Shown: positions 16,138-25,214, numbered from the stretch's first letter. The stretch is DNA of 64,000 bases from Chitinophagaceae bacterium (GCA_025933775.1 JAICZH010000002.1:1-64000); one strand, 5' to 3'. Numbers and translations: made by a program. The notes: generated by a model not told the origin, from the letters alone.

Positions 16138-18417
16138 TTACTTTTGATCAGACATTGTAAACGTTACCGGTTGCAATCTGTAAGCATTAACAGTGCGCCC
16201 GTTTTGTGAAGCAGGAATCCATTTCGGGCCGCTCGCAATCGCATTCACAGCCACTTCTGCCAAATGCGTTCCTTTCATAGTAGTAGCTTCGGCATTGCTT
16301 ACACTGCCATCTTTATTTACGATAAATTTTACAACACAGGTGCCATTATCTTTTGTAGTAAAAGAATCTATTGAAGTCTTAATTTTATCAGTTATATATT
16401 TCACCCATGCTTGCTGCCCACCGGGAAATTCTGGCGTTACTTCCACTTTTGTAAAAATTTGTTCAGGAATTGTATCTGTATGCACGCCTTCAATTTGTTT
16501 CACGTCAATGGGCTTTGTTGTTATTTCAATAACTCCGTCTTTTCCTTTTTCTCCATATTTTTTTATTGCTTCATCTCCTTTATGAACCGATATACTTGCA
16601 ATACTTTCTACAGGCATATTTTTTAATTCTTCTTTAGAGATTTCTTTACCATCAACAAAATAAACAGGATCTGGTTTACTATTTTTTTCACTAACTGTGC
16701 TTACAATTTCTTTACTTTTTTTATTTATAATAACAACGCCATTCTTTCCTTTTTCGCCATAAAGTTTTGTTGCACTTTTCCCTTTTAAAACATTTATACT
16801 TTGTATATCTTTTGGATTAATTGAATTAATTTTTTCTTTTGAAACTATTTTTCCATCCACAACATATAGAACATTTGCAGGTAATCCTTTTGTAGTTGAC
16901 GAAGAAGGTAAAGTGTCATTTACTATTTTATCATTATTAATAACAGATTCATTTTGTTCAGCATATTTTTCAATGCCATTCAAAATATTTTGTGCAATTA
17001 TTTTTTGATTTTCTGGTTTTATTAAATAATCAAAATCTTTTTGAGTAGTAAGAAACCCAGCCTCAATCAATATTGCTGGGCATTGATTGGCTTTTAAAAC
17101 CCATACACCTTTACTGCGTTGCACTAAATCATTTTGAATAGATAATCCATAGTTGTTTTGAAAAGAATTAATAATGGCTGATCCCAATAATTTGCTTTGT
17201 TGCAAATAAGGATTGTCATTCTGCGGTATCAAAATACGCAGCCCATTATGTTCATTTTTTGTTTCTTCGGCGTCAATGTGTATCGAAATAAAAATATCTG
17301 CTCTCTTTGCTTCTGCAAAATTCACTCTTTCTTTTACTGTTGAATATTCATCATCTTTTCTTGATAAAATAATATTGATATTATCATTGGTATTCATTTC
17401 TTTTACCAATTTGGCAATAGAAAGATCAATATCTTTTTCTTTGATATTATTTTCTATCGCTCCATAATCATTTCCTCCATGACCTGCGTCAATTACTACA
17501 GTAATTTTTTTGCCTTCATAAAATTTTGACGCAGATTTATTTTTTAGTTTTAATGTAAAAGCAAAAAATATAATAGCTGCCAAAGGCAATACCAACAACC
17601 TGCTGAGATAATTTACTTTCGGATTTTTATTTTTTGTAAACATGATGATTCTTCTTTTTAATGGTGAATGAAAAAAATTATTGGTTAGTGAAAACTCTTG
17701 CCCGGGATAAACTGTTTGTAAAACCATTTCTGCAAAAGCGCTGATGTCACTGTCTTCCAGTGCTTCTTTATCTGCAATAAATTCGTGTATCATGCCCAGT
17801 TCTTTTCGCATGAGCCAAAAGAAAGGATTCATCCAGAAAAAAATGAGCAACACATTCATAAATATTTTATCGTAAGAATGTTTCTCTTTTATATGCGCTA
17901 TTTCATGATTAAAAATTTGCTGTCCTTGCTTTGAATGAATATCAATTGCATTATTCCAGAAAATAGAATTGAAAAATGAAAACGGCGTTCCTTTCGCATC
18001 CGTAATAAAAAAATTGATTCCTTTCATTTTGGTTTCAGGGTTATTTTTCTTTAGTCTGAATATTTTATACAACGCAAGAAAAAAAATCAACAGCAACACG
18101 AAGGTGATAATGCAATAAGCAGCCGCAATAATATTTTCCGAGCTAAGCGGATTGCTGTGCCTGCTGTAATCAATAATTATTTCATCGCCGCTATTAATGG
18201 TTTGCAGCATCTGTACCACCGCTCCTTTGTCTTCCGTTGTGTTTTGAAAAATATTTATTTTAATCACAGGTATTATCAATGAAAGAACCACCGAAGCCAA
18301 TAAATAAAAGCGGTTCCAGCGATGAAATATTTTATTGCGCAACGACACATAGTAATAACCAAACAATATGCCGGAGCATATAATTACTTTTAATAAATAC
18401 CAGGCAAGCGTTATCAT
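16138..18417 (-). CDS. BlaR1-type M56 protease fused to N-acetylmuramoyl-L-alanine amidase, plug-like repeats and TonB C-terminal domain
   Basis: A 759-residue membrane protein. Residues 1-290 form a BlaR1/MecR1-like M56 module: TM segments, the zinc site HEIAH at 171-175, the third ligand in HEFIADKEA near 212, and a TM at about 275-290. Residues about 303-490 form an Amidase_3 domain (VVIDAGHGGNDYGAIENN, IFISIHIDAEE, CPAILIEAGFLTT) that cuts peptidoglycan stem peptides. Two copies of a TonB-receptor plug-like repeat follow (VVDGKIVSKEKI...LYGEKGKNGVVII and VDGKEISKEEL...YGEKGKDGVIEI), then a TonB C-terminal domain (FPGGQQAWVKYI...VKFIVNKDGSVS). It lies 6 bp after the BlaI gene, so protease-controlled derepression is expected. 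M56-TonB proteins are common in Bacteroidota; the inserted amidase is the odd part. Confidence 0.88.
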   Translation of the reverse strand: MITLAWYLLKVIICSGILFGYYYVSLRNKIFHRWNRFYLLASVVLSLIIPVIKINIFQNTTEDKGAVVQMLQTINSGDEIIIDYSRHSNPLSSENIIAAAYCIITFVLLLIFFLALYKIFRLKKNNPETKMKGINFFITDAKGTPFSFFNSIFWNNAIDIHSKQGQQIFNHEIAHIKEKHSYDKIFMNVLLIFFWMNPFFWLMRKELGMIHEFIADKEALEDSDISAFAEMVLQTVYPGQEFSLTNNFFHSPLKRRIIMFTKNKNPKVNYLSRLLVLPLAAIIFFAFTLKLKNKSASKFYEGKKITVVIDAGHGGNDYGAIENNIKEKDIDLSIAKLVKEMNTNDNINIILSRKDDEYSTVKERVNFAEAKRADIFISIHIDAEETKNEHNGLRILIPQNDNPYLQQSKLLGSAIINSFQNNYGLSIQNDLVQRSKGVWVLKANQCPAILIEAGFLTTQKDFDYLIKPENQKIIAQNILNGIEKYAEQNESVINNDKIVNDTLPSSSTTKGLPANVLYVVDGKIVSKEKINSINPKDIQSINVLKGKSATKLYGEKGKNGVVIINKKSKEIVSTVSEKNSKPDPVYFVDGKEISKEELKNMPVESIASISVHKGDEAIKKYGEKGKDGVIEITTKPIDVKQIEGVHTDTIPEQIFTKVEVTPEFPGGQQAWVKYITDKIKTSIDSFTTKDNGTCVVKFIVNKDGSVSNAEATTMKGTHLAEVAVNAIASGPKWIPASQNGRTVNAYRLQPVTFTMSDQK

Positions 18418-18423
18418 AAAATA

Positions 18424-18783
18424 TTATTTATTTTTTTTTAAATGTTTTAAAAGCAGCTCCAGTTCTTCAATGCTTAAATTATTTTCTTTCACCATTGATG
18501 AAACTGCATTGGAAAAGGAACCGTCAAAATATTTTTTTACCAACGATTTCATGCTACTCTTTGAATACACATCTTTATTTACCAAAGGATAATATTGATG
18601 GTTTCTTCCAATTACATTTATTCCCGCAAAATTTTTTTCCACTAATATTTTAAGAATAGTTGCAACCGTGTTCTGGTGCGGCTTTGGATTAGGCATTTCA
18701 TTAATGATCTCCCTTAAAAAAGCCTTTCCTTTTTTCCAGATCACCTGCATAATCTGTTCTTCCGCTTTGGTCAATGTCTTCAT
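18424..18783 (-). CDS. blaI: BlaI/MecI-family transcriptional repressor
   Basis: A 119-residue winged-helix repressor: LTKAEEQIMQVIWKKGKAFLREIINEM, then the recognition helix region PHQNTVATILKILVEKNF and a C-terminal dimerisation helix (SNAVSSMVKENNLSIEELELLL). It is the usual partner of an M56 sensor protease, which cleaves the repressor on cell-wall stress. It is first in a two-gene operon with the M56 fusion, behind two identical palindromic operators that touch the -7 element. It need not control a beta-lactamase; in Bacteroidota many such pairs regulate envelope genes. Confidence 0.92.
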   Translation of the reverse strand: MKTLTKAEEQIMQVIWKKGKAFLREIINEMPNPKPHQNTVATILKILVEKNFAGINVIGRNHQYYPLVNKDVYSKSSMKSLVKKYFDGSFSNAVSSMVKENNLSIEELELLLKHLKKNK

Positions 18784-18811
18784 AATTTTTTTAATTTTTC
18801 AGATTCAAAAA

Positions 18812-18856
18812 CAAATATAAACTAATTTTTTAGTTTAAAAACTAATTTTTTAGTTT
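18812..18856 (-). promoter_or_regulatory. blaI promoter with doubled palindromic operator
   Basis: Two identical 18-bp palindromes, AAACTAATTTTTTAGTTT, lie at 18819-18836 and 18839-18856, 20 bp apart centre to centre. On the minus strand the -7 element TATATTTG (18812-18819) overlaps the edge of the first, 28 bp upstream of the blaI ATG. This is the geometry of BlaI autoregulation by two side-by-side dimers. Confidence 0.75.
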
Positions 18857-18880
18857 TAATAAAAAAAAATAAACAATTGT

Positions 18881-18900
18881 GGTCGGTGGGGACACCGACC
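18881..18900. repeat. GGTCGGTG hairpin repeat, copy A
   Basis: GGTCGGTG and CACCGACC form perfect arms around GGGA, followed by AAGGCTGC. A second copy with the same flank is at 23377. Confidence 0.7.
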
Positions 18901-18956
18901 AAGGCTGCTGATGGGCTTTATTATAATTTCTTTTTAGAAAAATATAATTATACAAC

Positions 18957-18964
18957 TAACTTTG
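18957..18964 (+). promoter_or_regulatory. -7 element for the FtsE-like gene
   Basis: TAACTTTG matches TAnnTTTG. It overlaps the first start codon in the track (18962), so the real start must be downstream, at 18989. Confidence 0.55.
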
Positions 18965-18988
18965 CCATTTTATAATACGATACGAAAC

Positions 18989-19678
18989 ATGGCGGAAACA
19001 ATTGTAGAATTACGTAATGTAAATATTTATCAGGGCGAATCGCTCATTCTGAGCGAAGTGAATATTATTGTGAACCGAGGAGAGTTTGTTTATCTCGTTG
19101 GTAAAACGGGAACCGGCAAATCAAGTCTTTTAAAAACTTTGTATGGCGATCTTACACTAAAAGAAGGCGAGGGAATTGTTGTTAGTTATAATCTTTCAGA
19201 ACTTGATTGGAAAAAGGTTCCTTACCTGAGACGCAATCTGGGCGTGGTTTTCCAGGAATTTCAATTACTTACCGACAGAAATGTAAATGAAAATCTCAAA
19301 TTTGTTTTAAAAGCAACCGGATGGAAAGATGATAAATTAATGGATGAAAAAATTGCTGATGTACTTGATAAAGTTGGTTTAAAAACCAAAGGTTTTAAAA
19401 TGCCTTTTGAGCTTAGTGGCGGCGAACAGCAAAGAGTGGATATCGCAAGGGCATTATTAAATTCGCCGAAATTAATTCTTGCCGATGAGCCAACCGGAAA
19501 TCTCGATCCCGAAACCAGTGACGAAATCATGCAGCTTCTTTTTAGCATAAGCCGCGATTATGGAACATCAATTATAATGGCCACGCATGATTATCCTGTT
19601 ATCAATAAATTTCCGGCGCGAATGATAAAAACGGAAAGAGGCAAAGTGTGGGACAATGCTACTCTATCCATCGGATAA
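18989..19678 (+). CDS. ftsE: FtsE-like ABC transporter ATP-binding protein
   Basis: A 229-residue ATPase. It has Walker [19 protein letters not shown]-loop [17 protein letters not shown], signature [17 protein letters not shown], Walker [15 protein letters not shown] and the H-loop MATHDYPV. It most resembles FtsE, which with the membrane protein FtsX activates peptidoglycan hydrolases at division; FtsX is not adjacent, which is common in this phylum. The start at 18989 ([10 protein letters not shown]) is chosen because the -7 element covers the earlier Met. The 3' end overlaps the convergent glycosyltransferase gene by 20 bp. Confidence 0.85.
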   Translation: MAETIVELRNVNIYQGESLILSEVNIIVNRGEFVYLVGKTGTGKSSLLKTLYGDLTLKEGEGIVVSYNLSELDWKKVPYLRRNLGVVFQEFQLLTDRNVNENLKFVLKATGWKDDKLMDEKIADVLDKVGLKTKGFKMPFELSGGEQQRVDIARALLNSPKLILADEPTGNLDPETSDEIMQLLFSISRDYGTSIIMATHDYPVINKFPARMIKTERGKVWDNATLSIG

Positions 19679-20783
19679 GCTGTAACGCGTTGAAATGATT
19701 TTCATAAATATTTTCCAAAACTTTTTTTCGTGTATCCGCCTCCGTTAGTGTAAACGGCTGGTGATATAATTCATTAATTATTTTTTTATAATCAGATGCA
19801 GTATTTGCAATTTTGCAAACCGCTTCAAGATTATTTCCTTCTACCGAAACCGGATTGGTAATTACATGCCTGCCATTAAACAATGCATTTAATAATTTTA
19901 TTTTAATTCCTGTTTTATTAAATGAAGGCAAGATATGAATGTGCGCTTTTTTTACAAGATCATCCATTTCTTTTGCTGACGGATTGGCTACGATGCAGAT
20001 ATTCACATTGCTGTGAGCCGCTGCCATAAGGCGTTTGGAAGGATTTTTACCTGCAATAACAAAAGGAATATTCAAAGAATTAAAAACATTTTTTATAAGC
20101 CAAGTCGTTGCTTTTTCATTTTCGTAAACAGATAAATTTCCATGATACAAACAAAAATTGCCGGAACCTGTTTTGGATGTTACATTTGTAAATGGGATAA
20201 ATGCCGGAAGATATTTTATATTTTTTGCGCCAAAATTTTTCTGATAAGTTTCTTTATCTTTTTCGCTTACTGCAATGAACACACCTTTGTTGGAAATCGC
20301 TTTTTCATATTTTTTTAAAAGTAAACTTTCATATCTGAAATAACTTTTTTTAAAAATATTGTGTGTTGATTTAGAAAGTTCATAATAATATTTATATTCC
20401 ACATTATGCAGCCTCACAAAAACTTTCCGGGTATTTAACTCATCCGAATATAAAAAATAAGTGCAATGAATTCCTTCAAGTAAAATTGGATATTTATCTT
20501 TTGAAAGATTATTCAATAACATTTGATTAGCACGTGAACTAACGATGAAGGGTACACGAAAAGAGAAACTTTTTAAAAAATTTTTTCGTGAATAATAGTT
20601 TACTGAAGCACAATATTTATCAAGCTCCTGCTGTTTTCCACGGCCATATTCAAAACAATGCAAATGAATAAGGAGGCCTTCCTTATGCAACGCTTTTATT
20701 TTATAAAACAAATCAAAAACTCCCCCATAATCAACAGGGTAGGGCACATCAAGACATACAATATGAAGATGTTGATCTGTCAA
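19659..20783 (-). CDS. glycosyltransferase, GT4-like
   Basis: A 374-residue protein of GT-B type. The N-terminal half begins HLHIVCLDVPYPVDYGGVFD, with the Gly-rich loop typical of GT4 enzymes. The C-terminal half has FCLYHGNLSVYENEKATTWL, VIAGKNPSKRL and the donor-site region ILPSFNKTGIKIKLLNALFNGRHVITN. It probably adds a sugar to an envelope glycan; donor and acceptor are unknown. It is divergent from the second glycosyltransferase at 20882 and convergent with ftsE. A 21-bp motif copy lies near the 3' end. Confidence 0.8.
   Translation of the reverse strand: MTDQHLHIVCLDVPYPVDYGGVFDLFYKIKALHKEGLLIHLHCFEYGRGKQQELDKYCASVNYYSRKNFLKSFSFRVPFIVSSRANQMLLNNLSKDKYPILLEGIHCTYFLYSDELNTRKVFVRLHNVEYKYYYELSKSTHNIFKKSYFRYESLLLKKYEKAISNKGVFIAVSEKDKETYQKNFGAKNIKYLPAFIPFTNVTSKTGSGNFCLYHGNLSVYENEKATTWLIKNVFNSLNIPFVIAGKNPSKRLMAAAHSNVNICIVANPSAKEMDDLVKKAHIHILPSFNKTGIKIKLLNALFNGRHVITNPVSVEGNNLEAVCKIANTASDYKKIINELYHQPFTLTEADTRKKVLENIYENHFNALQLIRWIE
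19729..19749 (-). repeat. 21-bp iterated motif, copy 7 (in glycosyltransferase, sense)
   Basis: Minus strand: ACTAACGGAGGCG, GATAC, ACG, followed by AAAAAAAG. Both halves are kept although three bases in the middle differ. It encodes LTEADTR. Confidence 0.55.
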
Positions 20784-20881
20784 AGGATGAAAAGAAATAA
20801 ATGAAGTATAAAATTGTTTGGTGAATTAATACGCAAAACTGCTTATAATTGTTCAACATTTGTAAATAAAAATTATTTTTT

Positions 20882-21994
20882 TTGAACCAAAAAATTATTG
20901 TCTCGGTTATAAGCGATATTGTTACCGATCAGCGGGTGCAAAAGGAGTGTAATACATTTCATAAAATAGGTTACGAAGTTTTATTGCTCGGCAGAAAAAG
21001 CAAAAATAATTTTGGGTTAAATAGATTACCATACAAAGTAATTCGCTTTGAAAGCCTGTTCCGGCGAGGCCCTTTGATGTATCTCATTTTTAATGTGCAA
21101 TTATTTTTTTATTTGCTTTTTAAAAGGGCTGATATTTTATGGGCAAATGATTTGGATACATTGCTTCCCAATTTTATTATTTCGAGATTAAAAAAAAATA
21201 AGCTGGTTTATGACAGCCATGAATACTTTATTGCAAGTGTTTATAAAAAAACTTCACAAAAAATATGGAAGAAGCTGGAAAATTTTTTATTTCCAAAATT
21301 GAAAAATGTAATTACCGTAAATGATTCCATAAAGAAAGTGTATGCAAAAAAATATAATGTTCCCATAACCGTTGTACGAAATGTTCCATACAAATTTGTT
21401 TCAAATAAAAATATTGAAAACATCAACCTGCCGAAAGATAAAAAAATATTAATCATGCAGGGAATTGGCTTAAATGAAAACCGCGGCGCTGAAGAAGCAG
21501 TGCTAACCATGCAGTTTTTACCGGATGAGTTTATTTTATATTTCATTGGTGCAGGAACTATTTTGCATAAGCTGAAACAAATGGTGAAAGAACTAAATCT
21601 TTTTTCTAAAATTATTTTCATTGATACCTTGCCATACCGACAAATGATGGAATATACCAGGCAATGTTTTCTCGGATTGATCTTTGAGAAAATAAATGTT
21701 ACGGATCATCATTTATTCGCATTGCCCAATAAATTTTTTGATTACATACATGCCGGTATTCCTGTGTTGTCATCCAAAGCAATTGAAATAAAACCGCTGA
21801 TAGAAAAATATAATGTTGGAGATTGTATCAATAGTTTTGAGCCTGCGGAAATTGCATCAAAAATTATTTCCATTTCAAAGAATAATGAATTGTACAATAC
21901 ATGGAAACGCAATACTGCTGCGGCATCTGAAGAACTAAACTGGGAAAATGAAGAAACAATTTTAATTGATTTTATGCATCAGCTAAAGCTATAA
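20882..21994 (+). CDS. glycosyltransferase, GT4-like, with TTG start
   Basis: A 370-residue GT-B enzyme starting NQKIIVSVISDIVTDQRVQKE, with ADILWANDLDTLL, LVYDSHEYF and IMQGIGLNENRGAEEAV in the middle and a donor-binding end (LPNKFFDYIHAGIPVLSS). The initiator is TTG at 20882: a stop codon lies five codons upstream in frame, no ATG or GTG lies between, and the first conserved residues follow at once. The sugar specificity is unknown. It is divergent from the previous glycosyltransferase and overlaps the convergent deacetylase-like gene by 23 bp. Confidence 0.8.
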   Translation: MNQKIIVSVISDIVTDQRVQKECNTFHKIGYEVLLLGRKSKNNFGLNRLPYKVIRFESLFRRGPLMYLIFNVQLFFYLLFKRADILWANDLDTLLPNFIISRLKKNKLVYDSHEYFIASVYKKTSQKIWKKLENFLFPKLKNVITVNDSIKKVYAKKYNVPITVVRNVPYKFVSNKNIENINLPKDKKILIMQGIGLNENRGAEEAVLTMQFLPDEFILYFIGAGTILHKLKQMVKELNLFSKIIFIDTLPYRQMMEYTRQCFLGLIFEKINVTDHHLFALPNKFFDYIHAGIPVLSSKAIEIKPLIEKYNVGDCINSFEPAEIASKIISISKNNELYNTWKRNTAAASEELNWENEETILIDFMHQLKL

Positions 21995-23288
21995 GAATTT
22001 TTTCTATCATTTGATCGTGAATAGTTTTCCATTCTTTATATTGGCTAGTTTCACTTACAGTATGATTGTGCCAGATGCTGATAAAAGTTCCTTCCACTTT
22101 TTTAACTTCATCAATCAGTACAAAAATATTTTTTATAATTTTTTCTTTATCAAAAAATGTATTAAGCATAAAATTCCCTTCCATGAAAGTGAATGGGAAA
22201 ATTTTTAAATGAGTTGACTTTTCATTTTTTAAATCATAAAAATAAAATGGCTTTGATGTGCCTGCACGAAACCCTGCATGGTAAGGAAATCCCATCGAAT
22301 AATCCTGACTAATACCTGCATTTATCAATGCGTTAAAAGTATCGGGCAAAATAAATTTTAAAAAATGCTGCCTGCTTTTGATAATATTTTTATCAGCTAT
22401 TTTTTCAAGCCTTTGTTTTTCTATTACAATTTTTTCAGGAAACAAAGAAGTTTTAAATGAAGGATGAATGCCAATTTCGCTAAACATTTTTATTTTATTG
22501 ATTACACTTTTCATCACCGGATTTTTGTAATCAAGATTTCTATCATGCATAGTTTTATCTGCAAGCAAAAAAAAGAAAATGGATGGCAACTTATTTTTTG
22601 TAATTGTTTCCTGCAAATAATCATACACATCCCACGGGTCGTGGGTTGTATCATTTCGTATTTGTTTTCTGCTTTTAATATTTTTAAAATCTAATTTTAA
22701 TACATCTTTCATTGTGCTTCCTGTATTTCTTATAAAATTTCTTCCAATAAATTTATAAGCCACATCAATATCGTACGTAACAATTACCTCAAATTTTGAT
22801 GGCTTAAATTCGAGCGAAGGAAATTTATTTTGTAAAATATTTTTAAAAAGAATTATCCATTTATCCACTGCAGGAATTTGTAAAAAATTATTTTTATACG
22901 CCAATGAATCGGTAGCTTTAAATCTTCCATATTTATCAGGTGTAAATGGTAAGTATTCTTCATAACGGCTCAGCATATAAAACACAGCAGAAAAAATATC
23001 AAAGCCAACATCGCATTCATCATTAGCAAATAAAATTTTTGTTTCATATTTTTCTGCAACAGGAACTTCAATTTTTTTTATAGAATTATCTCCTAATAAT
23101 GAAGTTGCTTTTATAAAAAAAGCATCTCCTATGTGCTGTTGTGAATAATTTATTTTTTCGCCTGCATAACGCTCAAATGCAGCAATATCGGTAGTTGTAT
23201 TGAATAGAATACCCATCTGCTGTGTAAAAATATATTCAAAAATAAATTCGCTTCTGGGTGTAATAGTGGATAAATATATCAGTAGCAT
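21972..23288 (-). CDS. polysaccharide deacetylase-like protein with DUF7033-type N-terminus
   Basis: A 438-residue protein. The N-terminal about 170 residues resemble the domain found before NodB-like domains in Bacteroidota (YLSTITPRSEFIFEYIF, DIFSAVFYMLSRYEEYLPF, DKYGRFKATDSLAYKNNFL). The second half has the NodB-like signatures VTYDIDVAYKF (metal Asp), EIGIHPSFKTSLFPE (His) and MGFPYHAGFRAGTSKPF. It probably acts on an envelope or exported glycan, consistent with the two glycosyltransferases next to it. No signal peptide is seen. The family is recognised from pattern only. Confidence 0.75.
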   Translation of the reverse strand: MLLIYLSTITPRSEFIFEYIFTQQMGILFNTTTDIAAFERYAGEKINYSQQHIGDAFFIKATSLLGDNSIKKIEVPVAEKYETKILFANDECDVGFDIFSAVFYMLSRYEEYLPFTPDKYGRFKATDSLAYKNNFLQIPAVDKWIILFKNILQNKFPSLEFKPSKFEVIVTYDIDVAYKFIGRNFIRNTGSTMKDVLKLDFKNIKSRKQIRNDTTHDPWDVYDYLQETITKNKLPSIFFFLLADKTMHDRNLDYKNPVMKSVINKIKMFSEIGIHPSFKTSLFPEKIVIEKQRLEKIADKNIIKSRQHFLKFILPDTFNALINAGISQDYSMGFPYHAGFRAGTSKPFYFYDLKNEKSTHLKIFPFTFMEGNFMLNTFFDKEKIIKNIFVLIDEVKKVEGTFISIWHNHTVSETSQYKEWKTIHDQMIEKILIALADA

Positions 23289-23376
23289 AATTGAAAAGTA
23301 AAGTTGAATTATTTCATCTGTTTATGCAAATATTGTATTGCAAATCCCTTTTATTTTATCATTAAAAACTCAGGTT

Positions 23377-23400
23377 GTGGTCGGTGAGGACACCGACCAC
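23377..23400. repeat. GGTCGGTG hairpin repeat, copy B
   Basis: GTGGTCGGTG and CACCGACCAC form perfect 10-bp arms around AGGA, followed by GGCTGC as in copy A at 18881. It lies in the 259-bp gap before the serine hydrolase gene. Confidence 0.7.
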
Positions 23401-23547
23401 GGCTGCCTTCCATGGCTGTTGGCCTCACCATCCAGCAACAATTGGAATGCATTCATGTTGTTGATGTATCAAACATTTTATTTATCATTAAAACAATTTC
23501 TTGTACAATAAAGATGATTATGTACTTTTCCAAAAAAAATTATTTCG

Positions 23548-24474
23548 ATGAAAAAATTTTCCCCTGTTTCTCTTTTATTTTTATTTCTATTTTTTTTTGG
23601 GCAAAATTCTTTTGCACAATATCGCACAGATAAAAAACTTGAAAGTAAATTAAAAGCGTTGATAGATTCATTTCATGGAACTGCAGGTATTTATGTGCGT
23701 AATTTAAAAACCAACAAAGAAGTTGCCATTAATGCCGACACTATTTTCCCGACAGCAAGTATTGTGAAAGTGCCCATTCTCATTGGAATTTTTAATAAAA
23801 TTGAACAAGGCGTTTATACGTATCATCAACCGATGGTGTATCGCGATTCAATGGCCCATGGCGGTTCAGGGCTGATGCAATATTTTAAAGACAGTACTAA
23901 AACTGATTTAAACAATATTATTACTTTAATGATAACGCATAGCGATAATACGGCTGCCATCTGGTGCGAAAAGCTTGCCGGTGGCGGCGTTACAATTAAT
24001 GAATGGCTTGCCGGGCAAGGTTTTCAATATACAAGATTAAATTCGCGAACGCCAGGCCGTAAGAATAATTATGATGAATATGGATGGGGACAAACGACTC
24101 CAAAAGAAATGGCGAATCTATTGGTAATGATTCGTGAAGATAAAGCCGTAACGCCGGCTGCAAGCGAAAGAATGTATCGCATTCTTACGCATATTTATTG
24201 GGATGAATATGCGCTATCGCAGATTCCGCCTTATGTTCAGGCGGCATCCAAACAGGGAATGGTGGATGCATCGAGATCGGAAGGAGTGCTGGTAAATGCG
24301 CCGCATGGCGATTATGTTTTTTATATTGCTACAAAAAATAATAAAGATCAAAGATGGGAACCGGATAATGAAGCATGGCAATTGGCGCGAAAAATTTCGG
24401 CATTGTTGTGGAATTATTTTGAACCAAAATCAAATTGGAAACCGGCGGAAGGAAGTGAAAAATATTGGAAATAA
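23548..24474 (+). CDS. secreted serine hydrolase of the class A beta-lactamase fold
   Basis: A 308-residue exported protein (signal peptide ending QNSFAQ). The active-site motifs of class A enzymes are partly present: S71-x-x-K74 in TASIVKVPILIG, SDN at 132-134 in ITHSDNTAAIW, and KQG at 235-237 in place of KTG. The omega-loop ExxLN motif that supplies the deacylating Glu is not evident. It is therefore more likely a peptidase or penicillin-binding-like hydrolase than an efficient beta-lactamase. It is monocistronic. Confidence 0.8.
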   Translation: MKKFSPVSLLFLFLFFFGQNSFAQYRTDKKLESKLKALIDSFHGTAGIYVRNLKTNKEVAINADTIFPTASIVKVPILIGIFNKIEQGVYTYHQPMVYRDSMAHGGSGLMQYFKDSTKTDLNNIITLMITHSDNTAAIWCEKLAGGGVTINEWLAGQGFQYTRLNSRTPGRKNNYDEYGWGQTTPKEMANLLVMIREDKAVTPAASERMYRILTHIYWDEYALSQIPPYVQAASKQGMVDASRSEGVLVNAPHGDYVFYIATKNNKDQRWEPDNEAWQLARKISALLWNYFEPKSNWKPAEGSEKYWK

Positions 24475-24477
24475 AGA

Positions 24478-24620
24478 GGTAACAGGTTTCAGGTTTCAGG
24501 TAAAGGTTTAAGGTAAAAGATGAAAGACAATACGCATACGCAATTCAAGAATAAAGTAATTCAACCAAAAAATAATTGACAACTCACAATTCACAATTCA
24601 CACTCACAACTCACAATAAA
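24478..24620 (+). repeat. degenerate tandem repeats between two genes
   Basis: The gap contains AGGTTTCAGGT-type repeats (24483-24515) and then repeated ACTCACAATTCACAA units that end just before the next ATG at 24622. It looks like low-complexity filler; no promoter is obvious. Confidence 0.6.
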
Positions 24621-24621
24621 A

Positions 24622-25155
24622 ATGGAATCTCAGTTAGATGGGTTTGATGAAGAACCGAAAATACGACCAACACTTCTTACAGTACTTTGCATACTTACAT
24701 TTGTAGGAAGCTCATGGTTAATTATTACCAACATCTGGGCTTATGCAACTGCTGCTAAAACTGCACAAATGGTTTCAATGGTAAGAGAAGCCAACAGAAA
24801 TGATTCCATAAAATATTCTGATACATCAAAAGCCGCCCGGCATCAAAATGGAATGTTATTTAGAGAAAAAATTTTCTCTTCAGTTTCACAAATGATGACA
24901 GTAAAAAATATCCGAAGAAATGCATTGGGCGGCATCATATCAGCGATATTTACTTTATTAGGAGCTATATTAATGTGGCATTTAAAAAGAGCAGGATTTT
25001 ATTTGTACCTCTTCGGAACATTGCTTGGAATAGCAGTGCCACTCATTTTGTATGGCGTAAACATGATGTCAGTAGGTATTTCTTCTTTTACCGGATTTTT
25101 TGGGCTGGTGTTTGTTGCTTTGTATGCGCTTAATTTTAAAAATTTTAATAAGTAA
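24622..25155 (+). CDS. small multi-spanning membrane protein
   Basis: A 177-residue protein with about four TM helices (TLLTVLCILTFVGSSWLII, GGIISAIFTLLGAILMWHL, GFYLYLFGTLLGIAVPLIL, FTGFFGLVFVALYALNF) and a polar loop between the first and second (residues about 45-100). It resembles uncharacterised Bacteroidota membrane proteins. The role is unknown. The start ATG directly follows a tandem-repeat tract. Confidence 0.7.
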   Translation: MESQLDGFDEEPKIRPTLLTVLCILTFVGSSWLIITNIWAYATAAKTAQMVSMVREANRNDSIKYSDTSKAARHQNGMLFREKIFSSVSQMMTVKNIRRNALGGIISAIFTLLGAILMWHLKRAGFYLYLFGTLLGIAVPLILYGVNMMSVGISSFTGFFGLVFVALYALNFKNFNK

Positions 25156-25214
25156 AATGCTATATTTTTTTTATTAAAATTTTTAAATAAACCAATCCTG
25201 TTGCAAAAGAAACC

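Noticed and set aside
24296-24511. ORF overlapping the end of the serine hydrolase.
   Set aside because: It is a frame-shifted shadow ending in the tandem repeat tract.
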